DNA from: Clostridiales bacterium UBA5446
GTDB taxonomy: Bacteria > Bacillota > Clostridia > Oscillospirales > Oscillospiraceae
Direction: 5' to 3'
Assembly (NCBI GenBank): GCA_002427465.1
Contig: DIRC01000023.1
Span: 1-9,564, forward strand
Length of the DNA: 9,564 bases
The position numbers and the translations under genes were made by a program. The notes beneath the pieces are model-generated. The model saw nothing but the letters and a program-made list of their open reading frames with translations. It was not told where the DNA came from and made no database searches. Positions 1 through 6,199 of this stretch are shown here, in pieces (the first letter of the stretch is position 1; the number at the start of each line of letters is the position of its first letter).

Positions 1-15
1 CCTTAAGGCGTTTTT
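1..15 (+). terminator. Possible right half of an intrinsic terminator cut by the window edge
   Basis: The window opens with CC-TTAA-GGCG followed directly by five T. If the two bases before the window were CG, this would form a CGCC/GGCG stem with a TTAA loop and a T run, the shape of a short intrinsic terminator for a plus-strand gene lying to the left. Only half of the structure is visible. The rest of positions 16-201 shows no gene; it contains GTTTTTAC twice (10-17 and 22-29) and a weak ATCCAT/ATGGAT inverted repeat (119-124, 135-140) with no T run on either side. Confidence 0.25.
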
Positions 16-201
16 ACACCTGTTTTTACCTTATGAAATTGCAAAAAGTGGTTCGCTTCCAAATTAACTTGCGGTAAATTTTTTGTTCTTCTTATTATCG
101 CTCAATTGCGGAATCATGATCCATACTATATGGCATGGATAGGGGGTGCATAAAAACCCAAAATGTTGTCTTCGACAGACCCGCGGTCAATCTCGGACAG
201 A

Positions 202-1362
202 TCACTGTATCGGCTTTCCGAAAGGCGTGTTGTATATGCCGTCGGAGATAATGACCTTGCAGATCTGGGATGTTCCCTCGGCAACCATAAGCAGCTGCGA
301 ATCCCTGAGCAGGCGTTCCACATCGCAATGGCTGCCGAAGCCCCGCCCGCCGTGGATCAATGCCGCGTCGCGGCAAACTTTCTGGCACATCTCGGTGGAA
401 AACAGCTTCAGCGACGCGGTTTCCATCGTGCAGCGCACGCCGGCCTCCGTCATCTCCGCCACGTGATAAAGCATGTTGCGGGCTACGCCGATATTCATGT
501 ACATCTCGGCAATGGGGAAGGTCACGCCCTGATAGGAAGAAATGCTTCTGTCAAAGTTGCTGCAGGCCCGCGAAAAATCCACGGACTTCTCAAGCGCCGA
601 CTGAGCCATGCCGATGGAAACCGCGGCAAGCGCCAGACGTCCGCAGTTGAGCGCGCTTTTCAGTGGTTTGTATCCTTCGTTTTCAACGCCAATCAGCGCG
701 TCGGCCGGCAGGTGGCAGTTTGTGAACTTAATGGTGCCGGTAGGCGAGTTATTGAGACCGATCATGTCGAATCTCCCATCGTCATCTACGCCTTCCGCGG
801 AAGCGTCCACGTAAAACAGGCTGACATTGCGGCTGCGGCTGTTCAAATTGGTTTTTGCGCCTACAATATACCCGTCGGCCACACCGGCGTTTGTGATGCA
901 GCATTTGGAGCCGTTTAGTATCCACCCGTCGGAACAGCGTGTGGCGACGGTGTCCAGGCCCAGCGCGTCCGAACCGCCGATCTCTTCGCTGAGGGCCAGC
1001 GTCAGCACTTTATCGCAGGCGATGGCAGGCATAAGCCATTGCTCCTTCTGCTTCTCACTTACCGCGTCCCTGAGCGCGTAGCAGCACTGGAACAGGCTGG
1101 CGCACAGGATGAAGCCCAGGGAACCCATGCCCCTGGAAAGCTCCTCCAGAAAGATCACGCCTTCCACAATCCCGTATCCCGAGCCGCCCAGTTCCTTGGA
1201 AAAAGGCAGGCCGCCATAGCCGAGCGCGCCGACTTTGTTTACAATCTCCCGCGGATACTCCTTGGAGCGATCCAATTCCACCGTGTATGGGCTGATCTCA
1301 CTGTCTACAAAGGCCCTTATTTCGTTTCTCAACTCTATTTGTTTTTCTGTAAGCATGGACAT
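202..1362 (-). CDS. Divergent acyl-CoA dehydrogenase paralogue
   Basis: A 386-residue protein with the whole acyl-CoA dehydrogenase fold: helical N-terminal domain (about 1-118), beta domain (about 119-230) and C-terminal helical domain (about 235-380). Family marks are ALSEEIGGSD (123-132), NGSKCCITN (150-158), IHGGRGFG (336-343) and AEGTSQI (361-367), where E362 is the expected catalytic base. It is unusual: the flavin-side Trp of WITN is Cys155, and the RxxFGxPI motif reads CSNFDRSI, so the FAD-contacting Arg is Cys267. It has 15 cysteines against 6 in the plus-strand homologue. The ATG at 1362 is preceded by AGGGGAC (1374-1380) at 11-base spacing. It overlaps the upstream regulator gene by 28 bases in a different frame, suggesting coupled translation. 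It may be an enzyme with an altered substrate, or it may have weakened FAD binding and another role. The family call is firm; the reaction is unknown. Confidence 0.9.
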   Translation of the reverse strand: MSMLTEKQIELRNEIRAFVDSEISPYTVELDRSKEYPREIVNKVGALGYGGLPFSKELGGSGYGIVEGVIFLEELSRGMGSLGFILCASLFQCCYALRDAVSEKQKEQWLMPAIACDKVLTLALSEEIGGSDALGLDTVATRCSDGWILNGSKCCITNAGVADGYIVGAKTNLNSRSRNVSLFYVDASAEGVDDDGRFDMIGLNNSPTGTIKFTNCHLPADALIGVENEGYKPLKSALNCGRLALAAVSIGMAQSALEKSVDFSRACSNFDRSISSYQGVTFPIAEMYMNIGVARNMLYHVAEMTEAGVRCTMETASLKLFSTEMCQKVCRDAALIHGGRGFGSHCDVERLLRDSQLLMVAEGTSQICKVIISDGIYNTPFGKPIQ

Positions 1363-2693
1363 TTGCTGTTTTCGTCCCCTTCATTTTCCATATCTGTGTT
1401 CTCAGACAGTGATACCATGAAAATACTTCTGGCATAGCTTGCCGCGTCGTCGTATATTTCTACCTCTATCATGCAGCCAAGCGGCTCAATTTTCAAAATC
1501 TCGCTTGTAACGATCAGATTGCACGAATTGCAATCCTCCAGCGAATAAAATGTCCCGCTGGTGAGGGAGAATTGGGATTTGAACTTCTCCATGCAGTGCT
1601 GACGTGCCGCCGACACCAGAATGCCGAACAAGCTCTCGCAGGCGCCGCATTCCGTTTCAGGAACCTTCGCCGTGTATGTGCTGGTCATCATCTGGCTGCC
1701 GTGGTTGACCAATTCAAGCGCCGCGTAGCCGCGGGACATCTGGCCGCCGGATGCGTTCTTATATTGATAATATTTTAAAATATCGTTTGACGTTATGATC
1801 CCGCAGAGCGTATCTCCGCGCGTAATATACGCCGCGGCGCTGCCTTCTTTTATCAGTCTTTCCGCCAGTACCTGCATGGAAGTGTCCTCATCCGCCACGA
1901 AGCACTCCACGTCGGAGGAATAAAGGCTGGAAATCTTTCTTGACGGCGTGGACGACATGGCGCTTACAGCGTCCAGAGTTCCGCAAATATTCAGATCATC
2001 GTTCACTACCGCGCATCTTGAAAACAGCGAAACTATGGGGCGGTACAATCTGTGCCAGTCGGCAACTATATCATTATAGTACAAATACAGGGGCATCTGC
2101 ATCCAGTTTCTGGCGCTGTCGCCGGGCGAAAATGCCGTTTTGTCCAGACATTCCGACCGCAGGAGATCATACACCAGAAGACTGTCCTGCCCTGTGCACA
2201 TGACGCAGCAGCCGTTCTGCTCGGCGGCCATTAATTGCAGCTCGCTCACCCGGGCGCCCCCTGTGGTAAGGACATTTATCCCCAGGGAAATCGCCTCCTG
2301 CAGGATTTCAGGCCTGTCGCCCACGAGGCACAGCACATTCCCGTCCGCGGACCGTACATTTTTTTTGAACTGTTCCAGGCTCCCGTCGCCCAGAATGATC
2401 CGGTTAAGGGGGATGTCCGCGTGCTCGGCCCCGCACAGAACGGTGAGGCCAAGCCGTTTGATCTCCGATGCCAGGGTGTCCGCCTTTTCGTCGGAACGCG
2501 CCGTTTGCGCGATCCGCACGGTTCCGGACCGCGGCATTGTTTCCACCAAGCCCATTTCCTCAGCGGCCTTTATCGCCCGGTATGCCGTGCCTTTGCTGAC
2601 GGACATGCTCTTGGCCAGATTCCTGACGGATATCTTCTGCCCCTCCGGAATTTCCTTTATGTAATCAATAAGCGTTGCTCTTTTTTCTGCCAT
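1335..2693 (-). CDS. YtoI-like transcriptional regulator (HTH-DRTGG-CBS-hotdog)
   Basis: A 452-residue protein, cytoplasmic by sequence, with four parts: a winged HTH (about 1-62; ISVRNLAKSMSVSKGTAYRA), a DRTGG domain (about 70-180; LTTGGARVS at 142-150), a CBS pair (about 205-310) and a C-terminal hotdog/PaaI-like domain (about 325-432). This is the architecture of Bacillus subtilis YtoI, a protein of similar length (about 440). CBS pairs commonly bind adenine nucleotides and hotdog domains bind acyl-CoA thioesters, so it probably senses energy state and a CoA ester; the ligand is not shown. The frame stays open upstream to a GTG at 2780, but those 29 residues contain no known domain, that GTG lacks a ribosome site, and it sits beside a -10 box. 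The ATG at 2691-2693 gives an N-terminus like YtoI, although its own ribosome site is weak. The C-terminal residues KCPCLQKNK lie in the overlap with the next gene. It is divergent from the operon it probably controls. Confidence 0.88.
   Translation of the reverse strand: MAEKRATLIDYIKEIPEGQKISVRNLAKSMSVSKGTAYRAIKAAEEMGLVETMPRSGTVRIAQTARSDEKADTLASEIKRLGLTVLCGAEHADIPLNRIILGDGSLEQFKKNVRSADGNVLCLVGDRPEILQEAISLGINVLTTGGARVSELQLMAAEQNGCCVMCTGQDSLLVYDLLRSECLDKTAFSPGDSARNWMQMPLYLYYNDIVADWHRLYRPIVSLFSRCAVVNDDLNICGTLDAVSAMSSTPSRKISSLYSSDVECFVADEDTSMQVLAERLIKEGSAAAYITRGDTLCGIITSNDILKYYQYKNASGGQMSRGYAALELVNHGSQMMTSTYTAKVPETECGACESLFGILVSAARQHCMEKFKSQFSLTSGTFYSLEDCNSCNLIVTSEILKIEPLGCMIEVEIYDDAASYARSIFMVSLSENTDMENEGDENSKCPCLQKNK
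1374..1380 (-). promoter_or_regulatory. Ribosome binding site of the minus-strand acyl-CoA dehydrogenase
   Basis: AGGGGAC on the minus strand lies 11 bases before the ATG at 1362, inside the end of the regulator gene. A second in-frame ATG at 1356 would be 17 bases away, too far, so 1362 is preferred. Confidence 0.5.
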
Positions 2694-2771
2694 CAAATCA
2701 CGTCCATATCCAGACCCGCTCTGCTCCGGAACAGCGGTTGTAATTGTTTCTTCGGCCCCCCGATCGGAAGT

Positions 2772-2800
2772 ATTATACACTTATCTTTTCATCAGTGCAA
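2772..2800 (-). promoter_or_regulatory. Sigma-A-type promoter of the regulator/acyl-CoA dehydrogenase pair
   Basis: On the minus strand a perfect TATAAT (2777-2772) lies exactly 17 bases after TTGCAC (2800-2795), a 3/6 match to TTGACA. Transcription would begin near 2765, giving a leader of about 70 bases to the ATG at 2693. This placement excludes translation from the GTG at 2780, which would lie upstream of the transcript start. The weak -35 suggests low basal expression or need for an activator (inference). Confidence 0.5.
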
Positions 2801-2905
2801 TGTTAAAAGTTTCTCTTTCTTTAAAGCGTGAGACAGTTTACTATGGTGGGCCCATAACACCCATGTTTTGCCTATGTATGTGTCCCACTGACCCCGGAAC
2901 AGGCC

Positions 2906-2921
2906 TTGTTAATTTGTTAAT
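2906..2921. repeat. Two perfect tandem copies of TTGTTAAT
   Basis: TTGTTAAT occurs at 2906-2913 and again at 2914-2921 without a gap. The repeat ends 34 bases before the -35 box of the plus-strand promoter, about -71 to -86 relative to the predicted start, a position where activators often bind. Related GTTAA pentamers lie at 2802-2806 and 2947-2951. The 8-bp period does not match a DNA turn, so it may instead be a simple AT-rich slippage product. Confidence 0.35.
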
Positions 2922-2955
2922 AATCACGATATTGAACCAGAATAACGTTAAGCTA

Positions 2956-2985
2956 TTGACAAACATAGAATTTTTGGAATACAGT
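2956..2985 (+). promoter_or_regulatory. Sigma-A-type promoter of the acyl-CoA dehydrogenase/Etf/CoA-transferase operon
   Basis: A perfect TTGACA (2956-2961) is followed after 18 bases by TACAGT (2980-2985), a 4/6 match to TATAAT that keeps its first, second and last bases. Transcription would begin near 2992, leaving a leader of about 126 bases. A weaker alternative, TTGCAA (3060-3065) with CATATT (3084-3089), could start close to 3096; it would overlap the leader palindrome. Confidence 0.5.
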
Positions 2986-3045
2986 AATCAAGGTGGAACA
3001 CACAACCGACACCTTTTTGGAGAATCTATCATTACTGACTCGCCA

Positions 3046-3080
3046 CATGGAGTACAGATTTGCAAATACCATGTAGTACA
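3046..3080. promoter_or_regulatory. Operator-like repeat and palindrome cluster in the operon leader
   Basis: CATGGAGTACA (3046-3056) and CATGTAGTACA (3070-3080) are direct repeats with one mismatch, 24 bases apart. Between them is a perfect 10-bp palindrome, ATTTGCAAAT (3058-3067). In addition ACATGG (3045-3050) and CCATGT (3069-3074) are exact reverse complements. The cluster ends 37 bases before the start codon. It could be a protein-binding site downstream of the promoter, where the divergent regulator might act, or a leader RNA stem. The AGTAC core recalls the TAGTAC of FapR sites, but that resemblance is short. Confidence 0.4.
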
Positions 3081-3117
3081 ACACATATTTTGTTTTATTT
3101 TATGAGGAGGTAGAAAA

Positions 3118-4254
3118 ATGTTAATCCAGTTTACCGAGGAACAGAAAATGCTCCGGGACATGGCAAGGGAGTTCACCAAAAACGAAATCGCGCCCCGCGA
3201 TAAGTGGATGGATGAAAACGGCTTCGACTGGGAGCTGTGCAAAAAGATCCAGGCGGCCGGGTTCATGGGCGCCAATATACCTGAGCAGTATGGCGGCGGC
3301 GGCGGCGGCATCGTAGACACGACCATCATCGCGCAAGAGTTTGCAAGGGGAAGCGCCAGCGTCGCGACATTTATGGGCGGACAGTGGCTCGCCTCGAACC
3401 TTATCCTTGAAAACGGCACCGATGAACAGCGCCAGCAGTATCTTCCTCTGGCCTGCAGCGGCAAGATATTCGCCTTCGGCCTGACGGAAGCGAATGCCGG
3501 TTCCGACGCGGCTGGCATCAAGTCTCTTGCCGTTGAAACAAAGGACGGCTGGGTGCTCAATGGCAGCAAGGCATGGATAACCAACTCCGGCGTGGCCGAT
3601 TATTACATAATCCTCGCCATGACGGACCCGGATCAGGGTACATCCGGCATTTCCGCTTTTATTGTGCCCAAGGAAGCCAAGGGTCTTGCAATAGGCAAGT
3701 TTGAGGAAAAGATGGGCGTTCGCGGCTCGGCTACCTGTGAATTGGCTTTCGACAACATAAAGCTGCCCAAGGAAGCTCTGCTGGGCGTTCGCGGCAAAGG
3801 CTTCAAGATGGCGATGCAGACGCTGGACATCGGCCGCATAAGCGCCTCCGCTGTGTGCGCGGGAATATCCGATCACGCGCTGCAGCTGGCAAAGGCGTAC
3901 GCAAACGAGCGCAAGGCTTTCGGCAAGCCCATCAAGGCATTCCAGGGCGTCGCGTTCCGTTTCGCCGACATGTATGCGGAGATCAAGGCTATGGAGCTGC
4001 TGGCGTATGACGCCGCCACCACCAAGGACGCGGGCCTCCGCTGCTCGCAGGACGCCGCCGCCGCAAAGCTGTTTGCCACCGAGCGCGGTATCCAGATCTG
4101 CCTGCAGGCCCAGGCTGTCTTCGGCGGAAACGGCATGAGCAAGGAATACGACATTGAGCGCCTGGTCCGTGACATCCGCGTATGGTCTGTCATGGAGGGC
4201 AGCACAGAGATCCTCCGCATGATCGTCAGCGGCGGCGTACTTGCCAGCAAATAA
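3118..4254 (+). CDS. Short-chain acyl-CoA dehydrogenase / enoyl-CoA reductase
   Basis: A 378-residue FAD enzyme, the usual length for a bacterial short-chain acyl-CoA dehydrogenase. Family marks in order: GLTEANAGSD (121-130), NGSKAWITNSG (148-158), ERKAFGKPI (264-272) with the FAD-contacting Arg265, VFGGNGM (334-340) and VMEGSTEI (358-365) with E360 as catalytic base. It interconverts an acyl-CoA and its 2-enoyl-CoA, exchanging electrons with the Etf encoded next. The ATG at 3118 has an ideal ribosome site, GAGGAGG (3104-3110), at 7-base spacing, and it is the first gene of the operon. Residues 59-64 are a run of six glycines encoded by six GGC codons, longer than the usual YGG-G loop. In fermenting clostridia, enzymes paired with EtfBA usually act as reductases (butyryl-, acryloyl- or caffeyl-CoA type); chain length and substrate cannot be read from the sequence. 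Confidence 0.95.
   Translation: MLIQFTEEQKMLRDMAREFTKNEIAPRDKWMDENGFDWELCKKIQAAGFMGANIPEQYGGGGGGIVDTTIIAQEFARGSASVATFMGGQWLASNLILENGTDEQRQQYLPLACSGKIFAFGLTEANAGSDAAGIKSLAVETKDGWVLNGSKAWITNSGVADYYIILAMTDPDQGTSGISAFIVPKEAKGLAIGKFEEKMGVRGSATCELAFDNIKLPKEALLGVRGKGFKMAMQTLDIGRISASAVCAGISDHALQLAKAYANERKAFGKPIKAFQGVAFRFADMYAEIKAMELLAYDAATTKDAGLRCSQDAAAAKLFATERGIQICLQAQAVFGGNGMSKEYDIERLVRDIRVWSVMEGSTEILRMIVSGGVLASK
3292..3309 (+). repeat. (GGC)6 triplet repeat inside the acyl-CoA dehydrogenase gene
   Basis: Six uninterrupted GGC codons encode Gly59-Gly64. Because all six codons are identical rather than mixed GGC/GGT/GGA, the tract could gain or lose a glycine by slippage without breaking the frame. 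Confidence 0.8.
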
Positions 4255-4279
4255 AAATCACCCTGAAAGGGCTGTAAGA

Positions 4280-5065
4280 ATGAAGATACTCGTATTCGTA
4301 AAGCAGGTGCCTGATACTGACGATGTGAAACTCGACCCGCGCACCGGCAACCTGATGCGTGAAGGCGTACAGAGCATCATGAACCCCTTGGACGCGAACG
4401 CCGTCGAGACGGCGATAAAGCTCAAGGAAGAATATGGCGGAACGATTACGGCCATAAGCATGGGCCCTCCGCAGGCGGACGACGTGCTTAAAAAAGCCCT
4501 GGCAATGGGCTGCGACGAATCCGTACTTCTCTCGGACCGTGCGCTTGGCGGTGCGGATACCTTGGCTACCGGCTACCCGCTGGCTAAGGCCGCCGAAAAG
4601 ATCGGCGGATATGATCTGCTCATCTGCGGACGGCATGCGGTGGACGCAGAGACGGCCCAGACCGGCCCCATCATCGCGGGATTTTTGGATATACCCCAGG
4701 TCACGCTGGTGGACTCCGTCAAGATCGAGGACGGATATGCGGTCTGTACCAGGCTTCTGCCGGACAGGACCGAGACGGTTCGCGTCAGGATGCCGGCGCT
4801 CATCACCGTGTGCCAGGAAATCAACACCCCAAGGTATCCCAAGCCCGCCGGAATTATGAAGGCCCTCAAAAAGCCCAGGTATGTGTGGACCGCAAAGGAT
4901 ATTGAATGCGATCCCGCCATGATCGGCGTATCCGGCTCCCCCTCGATGAACAAGAAAATATTCGAGCCGCCAAAGCGCAATACCGACACCAAATATTTCA
5001 CCGGCCCCATTGAGGACGTTGCGAAGCAAATCGTGGATGTCTTTCAGGCCGAAAATCTGATATAG
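4280..5065 (+). CDS. etfB: Electron transfer flavoprotein beta subunit
   Basis: A 261-residue EtfB that pairs with EtfA to carry electrons to or from the acyl-CoA dehydrogenase. It begins MKILVFVKQVPDTDDVKLDP and carries MGPPQADDVLKKALAMG (61-77) and CGRHAVDAETAQTGP (116-130), the nucleotide-binding segment that holds AMP in simple Etfs and a second FAD in bifurcating Etfs. The overall pattern (VKLDP..G.L.R.GV.SI.NP.D near the start) resembles the clostridial butyryl-CoA dehydrogenase Etf group, in which bifurcation to ferredoxin is known; here it is only possible. The frame is open from 4241, but the ATG at 4280 is chosen because it matches the family N-terminus and follows GAAAGG (4265-4270) at 9 bases. 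It lies 25 bases after the dehydrogenase stop, in the same operon. Confidence 0.96.
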   Translation: MKILVFVKQVPDTDDVKLDPRTGNLMREGVQSIMNPLDANAVETAIKLKEEYGGTITAISMGPPQADDVLKKALAMGCDESVLLSDRALGGADTLATGYPLAKAAEKIGGYDLLICGRHAVDAETAQTGPIIAGFLDIPQVTLVDSVKIEDGYAVCTRLLPDRTETVRVRMPALITVCQEINTPRYPKPAGIMKALKKPRYVWTAKDIECDPAMIGVSGSPSMNKKIFEPPKRNTDTKYFTGPIEDVAKQIVDVFQAENLI

Positions 5066-5079
5066 GGGGACGGGTTGCC

Positions 5080-6087
5080 ATGGTAAAAGAAGATTACAAG
5101 GGGATATGGGTATTCGCCGAGCAGGAGCAGGGCATACTTTCCCCCACAGTGTTTGAGCTTCTGGCCAAGTCTCACGATCTGAAGGCCAAGCTGGGAGGCT
5201 CCGACGAGGTTACAGCAGTCCTTCTGGGTTCGGATGTGCGTGGACTGGCAGGGCGGTTATTTGAATATGGGGCTGAAAACGTCATCATCGCCGAGCATGC
5301 GAATCTGGCCGAATACAGCACGCGGCCGTATGCCAACGTTCTGGCCGGCCTTGCCGAAAAGTATAAACCATCCATATTTCTGCTGCCCGCCTCGCCGACA
5401 GGCCGCGACGTAGCGCCAAGGGTCATGTGCAAGCTGCTCACAGGGCTGACGGCGGATGCCATCGATCTTGACGTGGATGAGGACGGAACTTTCGTCCAGA
5501 CGACGCCCAACTTTGGCGGCAACATACTCAGTCACATAGCTATACCCGAGCGGCGTCCCCAGATGGTCACCGTGCATCCGAAGGTGTTCTCACCCCTGGC
5601 TCCCGTGTCAGGAGCCACCGGCAGGATCATAACGGAAACGGTGGAAGTAGAAGCAGACAGCGCGTATCAGGTTCTGGAAAGCACCCCCAGGGTGTTTGCC
5701 GGAAAGCCTATCGCGGAAAGCGATGTACTTGTGGCCGGCGGCCGCGGAATAAAGACGGAAGAGGATCTGGCCATGCTGGGCGAGCTGGCAGAGCTTATCG
5801 GCGGACAGGTTGCCTGTGCACGTCCCCTGGTGGACTGCGGCTGGCTGCCTCATGAAAAGCAGATAGGCCAATCCGGAACGACTGTGAAGCCTAAATTCGT
5901 CATCAACTTCGCCATCTCCGGTTCCGTTCAGTATCTTTCGGGCATGCAGGACTCAAAGTGTATCGTCAGCGTAAACCACACCAAGGGCGCACCCATCTAC
6001 GACGTCTCCCATTATGGCGCCGTGGAGGACTACGCCAAGCTGCTTCCGGCGATTATCGACGAGATCAAGGCCAGGAAGCAGGCATAA
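5080..6087 (+). CDS. etfA: Electron transfer flavoprotein alpha subunit
   Basis: A 335-residue EtfA with an N-terminal alpha/beta domain (about 1-190) and the C-terminal FAD domain (about 210-330). FAD-binding marks are AGGRGIK (219-225), CARPLVD (246-252) with Arg248, QIGQSGTTV (261-269), FAISGSVQYLSGM (277-289) and NHTKGAPIYDVSHYG (299-313). Two positions are atypical: the family's QHLAGM reads QYLSGM, so Tyr285 replaces the His that touches the flavin (alpha-His286 in human ETF), and the usual NKDP-APIF..ADYG is altered. The ATG at 5080 follows AGGGGGA (5064-5070), which overlaps the etfB stop codon, so the two subunits are tightly coupled. No iron-sulphur cluster extension is present, unlike some longer clostridial EtfA proteins. 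The call is secure; whether the Tyr shifts flavin potential is unknown. Confidence 0.96.
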   Translation: MVKEDYKGIWVFAEQEQGILSPTVFELLAKSHDLKAKLGGSDEVTAVLLGSDVRGLAGRLFEYGAENVIIAEHANLAEYSTRPYANVLAGLAEKYKPSIFLLPASPTGRDVAPRVMCKLLTGLTADAIDLDVDEDGTFVQTTPNFGGNILSHIAIPERRPQMVTVHPKVFSPLAPVSGATGRIITETVEVEADSAYQVLESTPRVFAGKPIAESDVLVAGGRGIKTEEDLAMLGELAELIGGQVACARPLVDCGWLPHEKQIGQSGTTVKPKFVINFAISGSVQYLSGMQDSKCIVSVNHTKGAPIYDVSHYGAVEDYAKLLPAIIDEIKARKQA

Positions 6088-6156
6088 TCCCGCGCTTTCC
6101 CAAACACGGCAGGGGCGGGAAACCGTCCTAAGGCCCGGGCTGGGACAGGCCCAGCT
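6088..6156 (+). other. Structured spacer between etfA and the crotonase gene
   Basis: The 112-base gap between etfA and the next gene contains two inverted repeats. TCCCGC (6088-6093) pairs with GCGGGA (6115-6120), and GCTGGG (6139-6144) pairs with CCCAGC (6150-6155) around a five-base loop. Neither is followed by a T run, so they do not look like intrinsic terminators. They may protect or process the mRNA and set different levels for the dehydrogenase/Etf half and the isomerase/transporter/transferase half. The remaining bases to 6199 are AT-rich and end in an ideal AAGGAGGT (6186-6193). Confidence 0.4.
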
Positions 6157-6199
6157 AAACGCAAAGATCATATATCGCATATTTTAAGGAGGTCAAGAC

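Larger units (their letters stand above)
2781..3117. other. Divergent control region between the regulator and the operon
   Basis: This 337-base AT-rich stretch separates the two divergent transcripts. It holds the -35 half of the minus-strand promoter, the tandem GTTAAT-type repeat, the plus-strand promoter and a leader of about 126 bases with a repeat/palindrome cluster. Four GTTAA pentamers occur (2802, 2908, 2916 and 2947). An 8-bp palindrome, TGGGCCCA, lies at 2847-2854. I see no convincing coding frame here: the frame open from 2800 to 3105 has no ribosome site and its translation resembles no family I know. Confidence 0.6.

Noticed and set aside
119..159. Inverted repeats as a terminator for the minus-strand dehydrogenase
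   Set aside because: ATCCAT/ATGGAT and GGGT/ACCC are short, with long loops, and no T run follows on the minus strand.
163..918. 251-residue open frame on the plus strand
   Set aside because: It lies fully antisense to the minus-strand acyl-CoA dehydrogenase, which has clear family motifs. The translation has no recognisable domain.
1335..1362. CPC motif at the regulator C-terminus as a metal site
   Set aside because: These codons are the overlap with the next gene's start, which sufficiently explains the sequence. Two cysteines alone do not make a site.
2800..3105. 101-residue open frame in the divergent control region
   Set aside because: It spans the operon promoter and leader repeats, lacks a ribosome site and resembles nothing known.
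3121..3876. 251-residue open frame on the minus strand
   Set aside because: It is antisense to the plus-strand acyl-CoA dehydrogenase and shows no family motifs; it results from GC-rich codon bias.
4241..4279. N-terminal extension of etfB
   Set aside because: It overlaps the end of the dehydrogenase gene and adds 13 charged residues before the conserved MKILVFVKQVPDT start.
4226..5029. 267-residue open frame on the minus strand
   Set aside because: It is a shadow of etfB with no plausible ribosome site and no domain.
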